Positions 27,327 through 36,386 of a DNA stretch of 64,000 nt are shown here, piece by piece. The position numbers and the translations under genes are program-made. The notes under the pieces were generated by a model. That model saw nothing but the letters and a program-made list of their open reading frames with translations, was not told where the DNA came from and did no database searches. The stretch's first letter is position 1. The number at the start of each line of letters is the position of its first letter. This stretch comes from Acidimicrobiia bacterium (GTDB lineage Bacteria > Actinomycetota > Acidimicrobiia > Spongiisociales > UBA11373): NCBI GenBank assembly GCA_040902765.1, contig JBBDWO010000007.1, positions 107,746 to 171,745 on the forward strand, given 5' to 3'.

Positions 27327-29049
27327 GACCCTCGCGCCCGTGGACCACGCCGACACGGGGAACCCCATCCATCCGAGCATTCGCCCGCGCCTTTCCGATC
27401 CGATGAGCGAGGGGGGTGCGCACGTTCGCACCCGACGAGCCATGCACTCGGTGCCGAGCGAGGGCATCGGGCACGAGCCCAAACTTGCCGCCGTGCGCCA
27501 CGATCTGTGACCAGAAGTCCCAATCCTCGCAGTAGATGAAGGCCAGCTCGGGGTCGAACCGGATTCCGAGGTCCCGAACCTTCATGTCGACCAGGGCGCA
27601 GGTCGACACGATCGGGTTTTCACGCCGACCCACCCTCTCATCGAACGGCGGCTTCGCCTCGACCCCCTCATAATCGCCGAAGAATTCGGTCCACGTCGCT
27701 ACCGCCCACAGATCCGGCGCCGCCCGCAGCGCGGTCGCCGTCTTCTCGATGAAGTCGTGAGCTAGGACATCGTCCGCGTCAACGAGCACGAACGAGTCCC
27801 CCCGCATGGCGTCGAGCATGGTGTTGCGAGCCACGCAGACGCCGCGGTTGTGCTGGCGCAGGACGCGGATCAGTCCAGGGTGCAACGCCTCCCATCGCTC
27901 GAGGCCTGCATCGACCTCAGCCGACAGTGACCCATCGTCGATGAGGAGCACCTCCTCCGCCGGCTGCGTCTGAGCCACGATGGACTCCAGGCACTCGTCG
28001 AGGAACCTGACATCCCTGAAGATCGGGACACCGACTGAAACGCGCCGAGCCCTTCCATCCTCGACACCCAGTGGCGCCAGACTCAGCGCCTGGTCGACTC
28101 CCGGTCGCGGAGGTCGCGCCGCGGGCTCCCCAATCCGCTCGCCGGACACGATGCCGACCAACTCCTCTTCCGAAGACCACGTCGGCGACTCCGGCCAGTA
28201 CGAGGCCACCGTCGAACCCTTGTACACGACGACCGGAACCCCGCGGTCCCTGAGTCGTCCGACGCTCGGGGCCGGGAGGCGAAACGGATCGCCCAGCACA
28301 ACCAAGTCCGGATCAGTCAGCGGTCGCCTACCCGCGTCGACCCTGGTCTCGAACATGTCGAACAGGTGCCCGTTGACCTGTCGGGTCGTATCGGCCCAGA
28401 TGCGATCTTGGGCGCTCTCCGGCGATACGACCAGTCTGACGTCGGGGACGGAGCCGAGAAGAACGCGCATGATCCTCGCAGTCTGGGCGCGTCGCGACTG
28501 ATCTTCGGGTAACCAGATCGAGCGCACACTCCGGTGCCCGGGGACGTCCCTCAGCGGTGGCTCAGCGATGTCCACGACCGTCACATCCGCACGAACCCCG
28601 GCGGCTTGCAGCAACTCTGCGGCGGCTTTCGACGGGGTAACGACCCATTCGGCGAACCGATACAGAACTATCTCCCAGTCAATCATCGACTCGTCCGCCG
28701 GCTCGCCGTCGAGGGTGCCTCCAGTCCACAGACGCTCAAGGGTGCTCGACTCCCCGGCCACCACGACCACGTGTCGGCGTTCCTGCGGAGGACGCATCGC
28801 CTGCTCGAGCGCGTAGAGACCTGCAACACCGTCGCGGTCGTCGGCGATGATCAGGTCCCCCGGAGCCGTTCTGGCATCGAGGCTTCTCGCCACCTGCCAT
28901 CCATCGCGGGCGGCGTCCGGCGTGGCCACGAACTCCCACGGCTCAGCAGCCCGAGCCCGTATCCGCTTGGCGGAGAGACGGATCTCGCTCGCTCCGCTGC
29001 CGAAGATGCCGAGCAGCGGAGATCGGCCGAATCGGTGAGTCTGGCCCAT
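27322..29049 (-). CDS. Two-part glycosyltransferase (GT-B-like plus GT2), 3' end altered
   Basis: The 575-residue protein has an N-terminal region of about 330 residues with GT-B-like features (VVTPSKAAAELLQAAGV, PDLVVLGDPF) followed by a GT2 domain: SVGVPIFRDVRFLDE, LIDDGS, VDADD and CEDWDFWSQ. The ATG at 29049 has GGAAGG seven bases upstream; a longer frame to 29214 has no such site. The last 15-20 codons run into the wzt remnant, so the original C-terminus has probably been replaced. It may still be active since the catalytic motifs are intact. Confidence 0.78.
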   Translation of the reverse strand: MGQTHRFGRSPLLGIFGSGASEIRLSAKRIRARAAEPWEFVATPDAARDGWQVARSLDARTAPGDLIIADDRDGVAGLYALEQAMRPPQERRHVVVVAGESSTLERLWTGGTLDGEPADESMIDWEIVLYRFAEWVVTPSKAAAELLQAAGVRADVTVVDIAEPPLRDVPGHRSVRSIWLPEDQSRRAQTARIMRVLLGSVPDVRLVVSPESAQDRIWADTTRQVNGHLFDMFETRVDAGRRPLTDPDLVVLGDPFRLPAPSVGRLRDRGVPVVVYKGSTVASYWPESPTWSSEEELVGIVSGERIGEPAARPPRPGVDQALSLAPLGVEDGRARRVSVGVPIFRDVRFLDECLESIVAQTQPAEEVLLIDDGSLSAEVDAGLERWEALHPGLIRVLRQHNRGVCVARNTMLDAMRGDSFVLVDADDVLAHDFIEKTATALRAAPDLWAVATWTEFFGDYEGVEAKPPFDERVGRRENPIVSTCALVDMKVRDLGIRFDPELAFIYCEDWDFWSQIVAHGGKFGLVPDALARHRVHGSSGANVRTPLAHRIGKARANARMDGVPRVGVVHGREGR

Positions 29050-29253
29050 GGGTGTGCCTTCCGTGCAGATCTCGGGCGTCGCCTCGGCGGCGGCGTAGTC
29101 TACGCGGGTTGGCCTCGAGGACTCCCAAGATCCTAGAAGGAGCCTCACCATCACCGCGGCACCCGTCAACCGTGTGTCTACATTTGTGGCGCAACCGAGG
29201 GGGAGGGCGCGCACCGGGAGGAGGATAGCCTCGCGACCCAGAAGGGGCCCAAG

Positions 29254-29345
29254 GCATCGAGGTGGGTACGATCCTCACCGGTCTGCGTCGACAAGGAGGG
29301 GTTAATGCCGCGGGCGCTCATCACAGGGATCACCGGGCAAGATGG
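29254..29345 (+). repeat. Copy of the gmd leader and first codons
   Basis: These 92 bases match 38915-39005 with only about a dozen differences. They include the GGTGGGTACGATCCTC stretch, an AGGAGG site and the first 14 codons of gmd. Beyond 29346 the two sequences are unrelated. The copy places a gmd-type control region in front of the membrane protein gene at 29397. Confidence 0.85.
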
Positions 29346-29400
29346 GGTCCAGACCCCAGGTTCGCTCAACCGGCCCTTCAAGAGAGACCGTGGCTCGTGA
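29305..29400 (+). pseudogene. gmd 5' stub, 31 codons, leading into the next gene
   Basis: ATG at 29305 starts [14 protein letters not shown], identical to the first 14 residues of GDP-mannose 4,6-dehydratase at 38965, then turns to unrelated sequence and stops at TGA 29398-29400. The stop overlaps the GTG start of the membrane protein gene (GTGA). It is not a functional dehydratase, but it may be translated and couple translation of the following gene. Confidence 0.75.
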
Positions 29401-30779
29401 GGTCGGCGAGGGTCTGGGTTCCGGTACTCCTGGCCACATTGCTCACCCTGTCGTTCTTGGCGTCCGCAATCGGGGACGGTTTCCTCGCCGGCATACCCCT
29501 CACAGCGTCTACCGACCAGGTCATCGACCGGATCTGTCCGGGTCCGGATGCCTGCTATTACCTGACAGCCGGAGTCGAATTGCTCGACACCGGGAGGATC
29601 TCTCCGGCGAACTACTGGATTCTGAACCTGTGGCCGCCCGGTGTGGCTGTTCTCTCGGCGCTCTACGTTGCCGTGGCTCGTTTGGGTATCTGGCTTCCGC
29701 TCGCGGCCGGCATGATCAACATCGCGGTGTGGACACTTGTCTTGTCAGCGTGGTACCGATTTCTCCGGCCGAGGGTTGGCCCTGTGGTCTCGCTTGGGGC
29801 GGTCCTCCTTGTTGCTGTCGGGCAACCGATGCGCGAGTGGTATTTGGGTGTGGGCCTGTTCTATGTCGAGTCGATCTCTGTCGCGCTGCTCTTGTCCGCG
29901 GTGCTTCAAGCGATCCGCGCGTCGTCGGCCCCCACTAGGCGATCGGCGATCGTCCGTGGGTCGGCCTCGGGTGCTCTCTTTGCTGCGGCTGCCTATCTCA
30001 GGGCTCCGTATGAGACCGCCGCTTTGGTGCTTACGGCAGCCACCGTTGTGGTGTTTGGTTTTAGGATCGTACAAGCAGTGCGGCTGCGAAGTCGTGGTCA
30101 ACTGCGCAGGGCACTTCGATCGTCCCTCGTGCTCATTAGTGTCGTCGTTGCATTCCACGCATTCACGATGCCGTGGCGCGTTATAGCCGCGACTGAGGTG
30201 CGGCCCGGGAATATCGTGTGGAGCACCGCAGGCTCAGACTTCTGGCCACAACATTGGATTCCGAGCAGTTACCTGGAGGAGAAGGGCCACTACTTCCTTC
30301 TCTATGGTCTGATGAACGTTCCATGTCGGCTCGAACCAGCGAAGTGTCTCGATATCTTTATGATCGAGGTCCAGGCGGCACAGCCATACTCGCCTCACGA
30401 CGGCGAGGGTCTCGAGATGTCTGAGTTCCGCACCGCGTCGCTTCAAGCTCTGTTACACAACCCGGTTGACTGGGTCGCGCTCAAGAGCTTCGGATTCACG
30501 CGCTTTTGGTTCGCGTCGGGTCCCGGGTTCGAACTCATCGAAAACGGTCTGTTGCTTACACTCCTGGGGTTAGTCATCTTCTGGCGGCCCAAAGCTCTGG
30601 GTGAGGCGGGGTGGCTGATCTTCTTCAGCTTGGCGATCGCCATTGTCGGTTCGTCGTTCTTGGTCCACTTCGAAACCAGATACCTGTATCCATTAAAGTC
30701 AATTGCTCCAGTCGTAGGCGCACTACGGATGCCCTGGATTCTGAGCCGATTCCGGCCACATACCGAGCCGATCGACTGA
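29397..30779 (+). CDS. Polytopic membrane protein, unknown (GT-C or polymerase-like)
   Basis: The 460-residue protein has about ten hydrophobic helices. After the first helix a loop carries DACYYLTAGVELLDTGRIS and ANYWILNLWPPGV, a pattern seen in predicted membrane mannosyl/arabinosyl-type transferases and polysaccharide polymerases, but family assignment is not certain. FHAFTMPWR and SDFWPQHWIPSSYLEEKGHY lie in later loops. I chose GTG 29397 because it overlaps the gmd stub stop and begins directly before the first helix; upstream codons in this frame come from the gmd copy. It may have lost its own promoter and gained that of gmd. Confidence 0.72.
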   Translation: MRSARVWVPVLLATLLTLSFLASAIGDGFLAGIPLTASTDQVIDRICPGPDACYYLTAGVELLDTGRISPANYWILNLWPPGVAVLSALYVAVARLGIWLPLAAGMINIAVWTLVLSAWYRFLRPRVGPVVSLGAVLLVAVGQPMREWYLGVGLFYVESISVALLLSAVLQAIRASSAPTRRSAIVRGSASGALFAAAAYLRAPYETAALVLTAATVVVFGFRIVQAVRLRSRGQLRRALRSSLVLISVVVAFHAFTMPWRVIAATEVRPGNIVWSTAGSDFWPQHWIPSSYLEEKGHYFLLYGLMNVPCRLEPAKCLDIFMIEVQAAQPYSPHDGEGLEMSEFRTASLQALLHNPVDWVALKSFGFTRFWFASGPGFELIENGLLLTLLGLVIFWRPKALGEAGWLIFFSLAIAIVGSSFLVHFETRYLYPLKSIAPVVGALRMPWILSRFRPHTEPID

Positions 30780-30782
30780 GGG

Positions 30783-31787
30783 CTATCGGATTGAGTCGGG
30801 CGACGCGAAATACTCTGAATACCAGAGGCACGCGGCATCCAGGCCATCGGCGAGTTCAAACTCGGGACTCCAGTTCAGGACGCGACGTGCCTTGCTTGCA
30901 TCGAGGTACTGATCCTGGAGTTCGGCGCTTGCCCCACCTGCGACCAGGGGTTCGACGTTTTCACCGAACGCCTCGCAGATGGCCCCATACATGCTGCGCA
31001 CGCTGAGCGGGGTTTCGGTGCTGAAGTTGAATGCCTCTCCTGCGAGATCATGGTTGGCCGTGATCGCTGCGGCTGTCGAGAGGTAGCCGTTGACCACATC
31101 GGCGACGTAGATGTAGTCGCGTAGCGGTGTTCCATCTGATCGTAGGACCGGGGACTCCCCAGCAATCAGCGACTTGAAGGTACCGGGTACCAGCCGGCTC
31201 CAGTTGCGGTCACCCTCGCCGTAGACATTGCCGCACCTTGTGATTGCAATTGGGGCCCTATAGGTCCGAGCGTACGACTGGGCGATGAGATCCGTACAAG
31301 CTTTCGAGGTCTCATATGGCGCACCCGCCTGGACGGGCAGCGATTCGAGATAGGGGAGATGCGCTGTCTCACCGTAGGCTTTGTCGCTGGATGCGACGAC
31401 GACTGCTGCGGCTGGCGTGATCAGGCGGCATGCATCGAGGAGGTTCCAGGTTCCGAGAACATTCGTACGGTATGTGCTGACGGGATCTCGGAGTGCCGGC
31501 CCTACCAGGGTCTGAGCTCCCAGATGGAAGACGATATCGGGCATGAAACCGCCGAGCGCGCGCCTTACGTCGTCGTCGTTCTCGAGGATTCCGGAGTAGA
31601 CAGTGCACGAGCGGTCGATGCCGGTGCGATAGAACTCAGAGTTGGGATCGATATCTGGAACCAATGCAGCGACCTCGCTACCCAGTGACAACAACTCGCG
31701 CGTGAGGTGGTGACCGATCAACCCGGTCGCACCGGTTACCAGGACGCGTTGGGATCCCCACTTCATGGACTTACGCGTATCAGTCAC
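30783..31787 (-). CDS. rfbG: CDP-glucose 4,6-dehydratase
   Basis: This 334-residue SDR makes CDP-4-keto-6-deoxyglucose. It has VLVTGATGLIGHH, FHLGAQTLVGPALRDPVST, the catalytic SSDKAYGE, PYETSKACTD (YxxxK) and CGNVYGEGD, which fit the RfbG family (whose typical motifs include SSDKCYEN and GNVIGGGDW). The GTG start at 31787 overlaps the rfbF stop by eight bases and has GGAAGG upstream; ATG 31766 is an alternative. It is the last gene of a compact minus-strand operon with rfbF, a split transketolase and an aminotransferase. Confidence 0.88.
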   Translation of the reverse strand: MTDTRKSMKWGSQRVLVTGATGLIGHHLTRELLSLGSEVAALVPDIDPNSEFYRTGIDRSCTVYSGILENDDDVRRALGGFMPDIVFHLGAQTLVGPALRDPVSTYRTNVLGTWNLLDACRLITPAAAVVVASSDKAYGETAHLPYLESLPVQAGAPYETSKACTDLIAQSYARTYRAPIAITRCGNVYGEGDRNWSRLVPGTFKSLIAGESPVLRSDGTPLRDYIYVADVVNGYLSTAAAITANHDLAGEAFNFSTETPLSVRSMYGAICEAFGENVEPLVAGGASAELQDQYLDASKARRVLNWSPEFELADGLDAACLWYSEYFASPDSIR

Positions 31788-32586
31788 TCCACACCTTCCA
31801 TGGAGCATCCTCCGAGTCCCAGAGCTCATTGAGTAAAGTTGCCTCTCGATAGGTGTCCATAGGTTGCCAAAAACCGTCGTGGGCAAAGGCTGTTAGCTCG
31901 CCATCCGCGGCGAGGCGCTCGAGGGGCTTTCTCTCAAGTACGGAGTCGGGTTCGAGATAGTCGAATACCCTGTGCTCGAAGACGAAGAAGCCGACGTTGA
32001 TCCAATCGTCCAGCAGCGGCTTCTCCCTGAATCCTGTGACCCGTCGTGTCTTCTCGTCGACCGTCACCAATCCGAACCGGGACGGGGGCCGCACGATTGT
32101 GAGAGTCGCGGCTGTACGTTGCTCCTCATGGTGTGCCAAGAGAGCAGCAATATCGACGTTCGCGATGCCATCACCGTATACAACGATGGATCGCCTGTAC
32201 TTCTCGGCATGGTTGCGCACCCGATGGATTCGTCCACCCGTGGGGGTGAGGTGACCGGTGTCGACAACTGTCACGTCCCAATCGACCTCGGTGTGGTTCC
32301 CGTGAAAGTCCACCGTGTGTTGCTGCCCCAAGTGGATGGTGAAGTCGTTGTTACGCGCTTCGTAGTTGAGGAAGTAGTCCTTGATCACCTCCGCCTTGTA
32401 TCCGACGCAGACTATGAAGTCAGTGATTCCATGATGCGCCAGGCCCTTCATAATGTGCCACATGGCTGGGTGCCCGCCGATGTCCACCATTGGCTTCGGC
32501 CGAAATTCGGTTTCCTCGCGCAGCCTCGTCCCGAGACCACCGGCGAGGACTATTGCCACGGTTCTCGCATCCAGGTCCTCGGTCAC
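31780..32586 (-). CDS. rfbF: Glucose-1-phosphate cytidylyltransferase
   Basis: This 268-residue enzyme makes CDP-glucose from CTP and glucose-1-phosphate, opening the CDP-deoxysugar pathway. It has LAGGLGTRLREETEFRPKP near residue 14, the substrate loop VGYKAEVIKDYF, YGDGIANVD and the C-terminal GFWQPMDTYREATLLNELW, all typical of RfbF. Length is slightly above the 257-residue norm because of a short N-terminal extension. Its start overlaps the transketolase stop (ATGA) and its stop overlaps rfbG, indicating one transcript. Confidence 0.94.
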   Translation of the reverse strand: MTEDLDARTVAIVLAGGLGTRLREETEFRPKPMVDIGGHPAMWHIMKGLAHHGITDFIVCVGYKAEVIKDYFLNYEARNNDFTIHLGQQHTVDFHGNHTEVDWDVTVVDTGHLTPTGGRIHRVRNHAEKYRRSIVVYGDGIANVDIAALLAHHEEQRTAATLTIVRPPSRFGLVTVDEKTRRVTGFREKPLLDDWINVGFFVFEHRVFDYLEPDSVLERKPLERLAADGELTAFAHDGFWQPMDTYREATLLNELWDSEDAPWKVWSD

Positions 32587-33548
32587 TGATACTCCTCTGC
32601 GGATGGCTTGTTTCGTGCCGTGCTTGAGGCGATCGCGCTGGTGATTCTGCGGTGGATCGCGGTGGAATCCAAGCCATGGGCTCTGCGGAGATAATCTTGT
32701 GAGCCGATCGCCTTGAGGCGTGTGTCTTCAAAACCCAGCCGCAGGACGCGCATACACCGATCAGCGTCGGAAAGGCTCTCCAGCACTGCGCTGCCGAGAC
32801 CCCCCACCCTGGAGTGTTCCTCGACCGTGACGATGAGTTCCGCCGCGGGCAGGGCTTCGTCCCACCACTCGGGGGCCACCGGCAGACTGTGAACGCTCCA
32901 GACTGTGCTCAACACACCTTGCTCAGCGAGCGCATCAGCAGCGGTCAGGCACTCAGCTGCGATTGGGCCTGATGCCAGGAGGGCAACTTTGCCCCCAGAT
33001 CCGCCAATCTCACGCGGCCAGCCAAAGCGAATCATCGAGTGCGGCCGATCGCGGCCAAGGATAGGCTCACCGGACTTCCCGAGCCGCAGATACGAAGGGC
33101 GGGGATCCGAAATGAGCATCGCCAACAGCGAGGCGGTCTCGGTTGGATCGCATGGGATCACGGTGCGCAGGCCCGGCAGACAGCGCATGATCCCGATATC
33201 CTCCACCGCGAAGTGCGTGTAACCGAGGGCCCCGTATGAGACGCCTCCCCCAACGGCGACGATCGTCACGGGGAGATCGTGGTAGCAAACGTCGTTGCGC
33301 ACCTGTTCCAGGCACCGCAGGGTCGGGAAGTTGGCGATCGAATAGACAAACGGGAGGTAGCCGGAATCTGCCAGGCCGGCGGCGATGCCCATCATCGACT
33401 GCTCCGACACGCCCGCGTTGACAAAGCGATCGGGGAATCGTTGCGCGAAAGGCTCGACGACTCCAAACCCTAAGTCTCCGATGACCAGGAAGATTCGGTC
33501 GTCGGCTGCGGCCGCATCGGTCAGTGACTCAATGAACGTCGTTCTCAT
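32583..33548 (-). CDS. Transketolase, C-terminal subunit (pyrimidine and C domains)
   Basis: This 321-residue protein is the second half of a split transketolase. It has the catalytic glutamate region NAGVSEQSMMGIAAGLA, the GYTHFAVEDIGIMR segment, and the C-terminal fold (VALLASGPIAAECL, VTVEEHSRVGGLGSAV). With its partner it binds thiamine diphosphate and moves two-carbon ketol units. I chose ATG 33548, which overlaps the partner's stop by four bases; the longer start at 33578 lies inside that gene. Lying inside a nucleotide-sugar operon, it probably acts on a sugar ketone rather than in central metabolism. Confidence 0.9.
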   Translation of the reverse strand: MRTTFIESLTDAAAADDRIFLVIGDLGFGVVEPFAQRFPDRFVNAGVSEQSMMGIAAGLADSGYLPFVYSIANFPTLRCLEQVRNDVCYHDLPVTIVAVGGGVSYGALGYTHFAVEDIGIMRCLPGLRTVIPCDPTETASLLAMLISDPRPSYLRLGKSGEPILGRDRPHSMIRFGWPREIGGSGGKVALLASGPIAAECLTAADALAEQGVLSTVWSVHSLPVAPEWWDEALPAAELIVTVEEHSRVGGLGSAVLESLSDADRCMRVLRLGFEDTRLKAIGSQDYLRRAHGLDSTAIHRRITSAIASSTARNKPSAEEYQ

Positions 33549-34417
33549 AGATTCTCGGCGCACACGACGCGGTCCCATGCATCAGCCGGGGTGAGGCGCT
33601 CTCCGGTGACCTGCTCAATGGCATCGGCGAGGGGATCACCGGATAACGATCGATAGTGCCACACGACCTGGTCTTCCATGAACGTGACACCTTTGCCCTT
33701 GGTGGTTTCGGCGACGATGCAGGTCGGAGCAGTCGTTCTTCCTGCCCGTCGGATCGCCGAAGCGATCTGACTGTGGTCATGGCCATCGATTCGAGAGGTC
33801 GACCAGCCGAACGCCTTCCACTTATCTTCGAGGGGTTCGAGCGCAATTGTGTCTTCGGTCGATCCAAGTGATTGGATCCCGTTCCTGTCGATCAGGACGA
33901 TGACACTCGACAACTGATGGTGGGAAGCGAACAGTGCCGCTTCCCATACCGAGCCCTCGTCCAACTCCCCGTCCGACAGGACGCAGAAGGCTCGTCGATC
34001 GCTGCCTTGCCTCTTCGCAGCGAGGGCGGTTCCGACCGCAAACGGCAGGCCGTGGCCCAGGGAACCGGTGGAGAAGTCGACTCCTGGGACCCCACTGCGC
34101 GTGACATGACCAGCCAACATCGACCCATCTTTGCAGTACTCCCGCAGTCGCTTGGTCTCGAAGTACCCGGAGATCCCCAGACAGGCAAGGACGGCAGCCG
34201 ATGCATGTCCTTTGGAGACGACGACCCGATCGCGATCCGGCCAATCGGGACGTGTTGGATCGATCCTCGCTCCGCCTGAGTAGAGCACGGCGAGGATGTC
34301 GGCAACGGACATGCTGGATCCCACATGTGCCGCTTGCGCCTCTGCAGTCATCAGCACGATCGCCGTTCTCATGGCTCGCGCCAATTCCTTGGATGACCCT
34401 CGTGAGCGAGTCGGCAT
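33545..34417 (-). CDS. Transketolase, N-terminal subunit (ThDP-binding)
   Basis: The 290-residue protein is the first half of the split transketolase. It has VSKGHASAAVLACL, SLGHGLPFAVG and the thiamine diphosphate motif SDGELDEGSVWEAALFAS followed by LIDRN. Together with the 321-residue partner it matches full transketolase in size order and domain order. The start lies four bases after the aminotransferase stop. Split transketolases occur both in pentose metabolism and in secondary sugar pathways; the tight linkage with rfbF and rfbG argues for the latter. Confidence 0.9.
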   Translation of the reverse strand: MPTRSRGSSKELARAMRTAIVLMTAEAQAAHVGSSMSVADILAVLYSGGARIDPTRPDWPDRDRVVVSKGHASAAVLACLGISGYFETKRLREYCKDGSMLAGHVTRSGVPGVDFSTGSLGHGLPFAVGTALAAKRQGSDRRAFCVLSDGELDEGSVWEAALFASHHQLSSVIVLIDRNGIQSLGSTEDTIALEPLEDKWKAFGWSTSRIDGHDHSQIASAIRRAGRTTAPTCIVAETTKGKGVTFMEDQVVWHYRSLSGDPLADAIEQVTGERLTPADAWDRVVCAENL

Positions 34418-34421
34418 CGAT

Positions 34422-36233
34422 CTAGCCGGGACTGCCGAGGCTGGCGCGGAGAGCAGTTGCTACCCTCTCCAGATCTGGCCGTCTCAGCCTGACGCCACTG
34501 GGTAGGTTGACCGATCTCGCGGCCACTTGCTGGGCGGTCTGGCGTCTGCCCGGCCCGCCGTCATCCCCCGACCAGATCGTGAACGAGCTGATCTGGGGGA
34601 AGACGGGCCGCGTGTCTACGCCGTTCTGCCGCATGCGATCGGTGACCACTGCTCGTTGCTCGGTGTCTTCCACAGGCAGAGTCACGCTGGTCATCCAGTG
34701 AATGCTGCGGTCAGAATCCATCGGCTCCTGGAACCTCAACCCATCGACATCTGCCAGGAGATCTCGGTAGTAGCGAGCAATCCTTGTCTTGGCGTCGATC
34801 TGCTGCTCCGACCTCTCGAGTTGTGCCAACCCCAACGCGGCTGTCGCATTGGGCATCTTGTATTTGACACCGAGCTGTTCAATCCAGAACGTGCCCGGTG
34901 TACGCCCGTGGTCCCAAATCTGGCGAGCGGTTGCGTAGAGATCTGCGTCGTTGGTGACTAGCATCCCGCCCTCGCCGGTGACGAGCATCTTGGCTCCCTG
35001 GAAGCTGAACGCCCCGAATTCGCCGATTCCGCCAACCGGCGAGCCTTTGTGCAACGCGCCGATCGCCGGTGCCGCGTCCTCGATGATGGCAAGATCATGG
35101 CGTCGGGCGACGGCCTGCAGCGCCGTCATGTCGGCCGGAACGCCATAGAGGTGCACGGGTATCATTGCCCTTGTGCGTGGCGTCACTGCCTCCTCGGCCT
35201 GTTGTGGATCTAGCGTCCATGTACGGGCGTCTATATCGACGAAGACCGGCGTCGCTCCGACGTACTCAACGGCCGATGCCGTCGCAACCCATGTGACATC
35301 CGGAACTAGGACCTCATCGCCCGGCCCCACCCCGAGGGCGAGCAGCGCCAGGTGGAGTGCGCCTGTGCAGCTCGATGTTGCGAGCGCGAACTCCACGCCT
35401 ACGTAGTCGGCGAACTCCCGTTCGAATCGCGCCAGGTAGTCCGAGTGGTTGGCATTCCACCCGTAGCGGACTGCATCTGAGGTGTACGTCGTCTCTCGGT
35501 GGCCGATGGAGGGACCAGCGGTGAGCACCATCTCACCAGCTGTCGGTTGATCGTCCAAGTGCTTTCCCATCGTGATAAATTCATCGGAGACTTGTTCATC
35601 GGACGCTGCAGCGACCAGACTCACTCGGCCGTCTCCTTCGTCGCGCCTCGTCAACGGCGTGCGCTCCCACTCTTCGTAGCCGATCTTCTCATAGAACGCC
35701 ACCGCCTTGGAGTTAGAGGCGAGAACCCTTAGTACGACTCTGAGAGCCCCGAGTTGTTCGTAGGCCCAGTTCTCGAGGGCAAGCGTTGCGGAGGACATCG
35801 CCCCCTTGACACCCGGCCTGCCCCTCAGGACGTTGTCCAATTCCACGGTGCAGTCCAAGTCTTCACGCAGCACGAGACCAATGTGGCCGAGTCGTGACGA
35901 GGCCGAGTCGGTGATCAAGAACAGGAGACGGTCGGCATTCGCCAGCACGGCCTTCCTGAGCCACGATTCAGTTCCCTCGGCGGTCACTTCGAATCGGGTC
36001 GGATACGCATACTGATGGGCGGCACGCCACTGCCCGAATTCCGCCACGAGGTCCCCGGATACGGTGCCTTCGGAAACCGGCAACAGCCGCAGTCCCAACC
36101 CCTCGACGACGACTTCGGCGGGAGTGCGGTGGCTGATCTTCATCCATTCGAATTCGCGACGGGCGTACTCGATGAAGTGGTACGGACGAAGTGCGCTGGT
36201 TTCCTTGCCGGTACGCTTGCCTTTGAGGGCCAT
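34422..36233 (-). CDS. GNAT acetyltransferase fused to DegT-family sugar aminotransferase
   Basis: This 603-residue protein joins two enzymes. Residues about 45-207 form a GNAT domain (DNVLRGRPGVKGAMSSATLA, LRVLASNSKAVAFYEKIGY). Residues about 236-600 form a fold-type I aminotransferase with SSCTGALHLALLALGVGPGD, PVHLYGVPADM, EDAAPAIGA and the PLP lysine in FSFQGAKMLVTGEGGM (Lys415). It would aminate a keto-sugar nucleotide and then N-acetylate it. Such steps are usually separate genes (for example WecE and WecD). The ATG at 36233 has GAGG nine bases upstream. It heads the minus-strand unit with transketolase, rfbF and rfbG. Confidence 0.88.
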   Translation of the reverse strand: MALKGKRTGKETSALRPYHFIEYARREFEWMKISHRTPAEVVVEGLGLRLLPVSEGTVSGDLVAEFGQWRAAHQYAYPTRFEVTAEGTESWLRKAVLANADRLLFLITDSASSRLGHIGLVLREDLDCTVELDNVLRGRPGVKGAMSSATLALENWAYEQLGALRVVLRVLASNSKAVAFYEKIGYEEWERTPLTRRDEGDGRVSLVAAASDEQVSDEFITMGKHLDDQPTAGEMVLTAGPSIGHRETTYTSDAVRYGWNANHSDYLARFEREFADYVGVEFALATSSCTGALHLALLALGVGPGDEVLVPDVTWVATASAVEYVGATPVFVDIDARTWTLDPQQAEEAVTPRTRAMIPVHLYGVPADMTALQAVARRHDLAIIEDAAPAIGALHKGSPVGGIGEFGAFSFQGAKMLVTGEGGMLVTNDADLYATARQIWDHGRTPGTFWIEQLGVKYKMPNATAALGLAQLERSEQQIDAKTRIARYYRDLLADVDGLRFQEPMDSDRSIHWMTSVTLPVEDTEQRAVVTDRMRQNGVDTRPVFPQISSFTIWSGDDGGPGRRQTAQQVAARSVNLPSGVRLRRPDLERVATALRASLGSPG

Positions 36234-36386
36234 TACGGGGTGCCTCGATCTCGCGGTTGGGGTGTGCCGTAAGGGTAGTGGGAGAGCGGAGCGGTCGCGA
36301 TTGGATCCGGCGCTGCACGAACCTGGATCAGATGATCGATCCCGTATCCCGGCTAAGTTGGTCGCGGCGTCGGCGAGGGATCCGAA

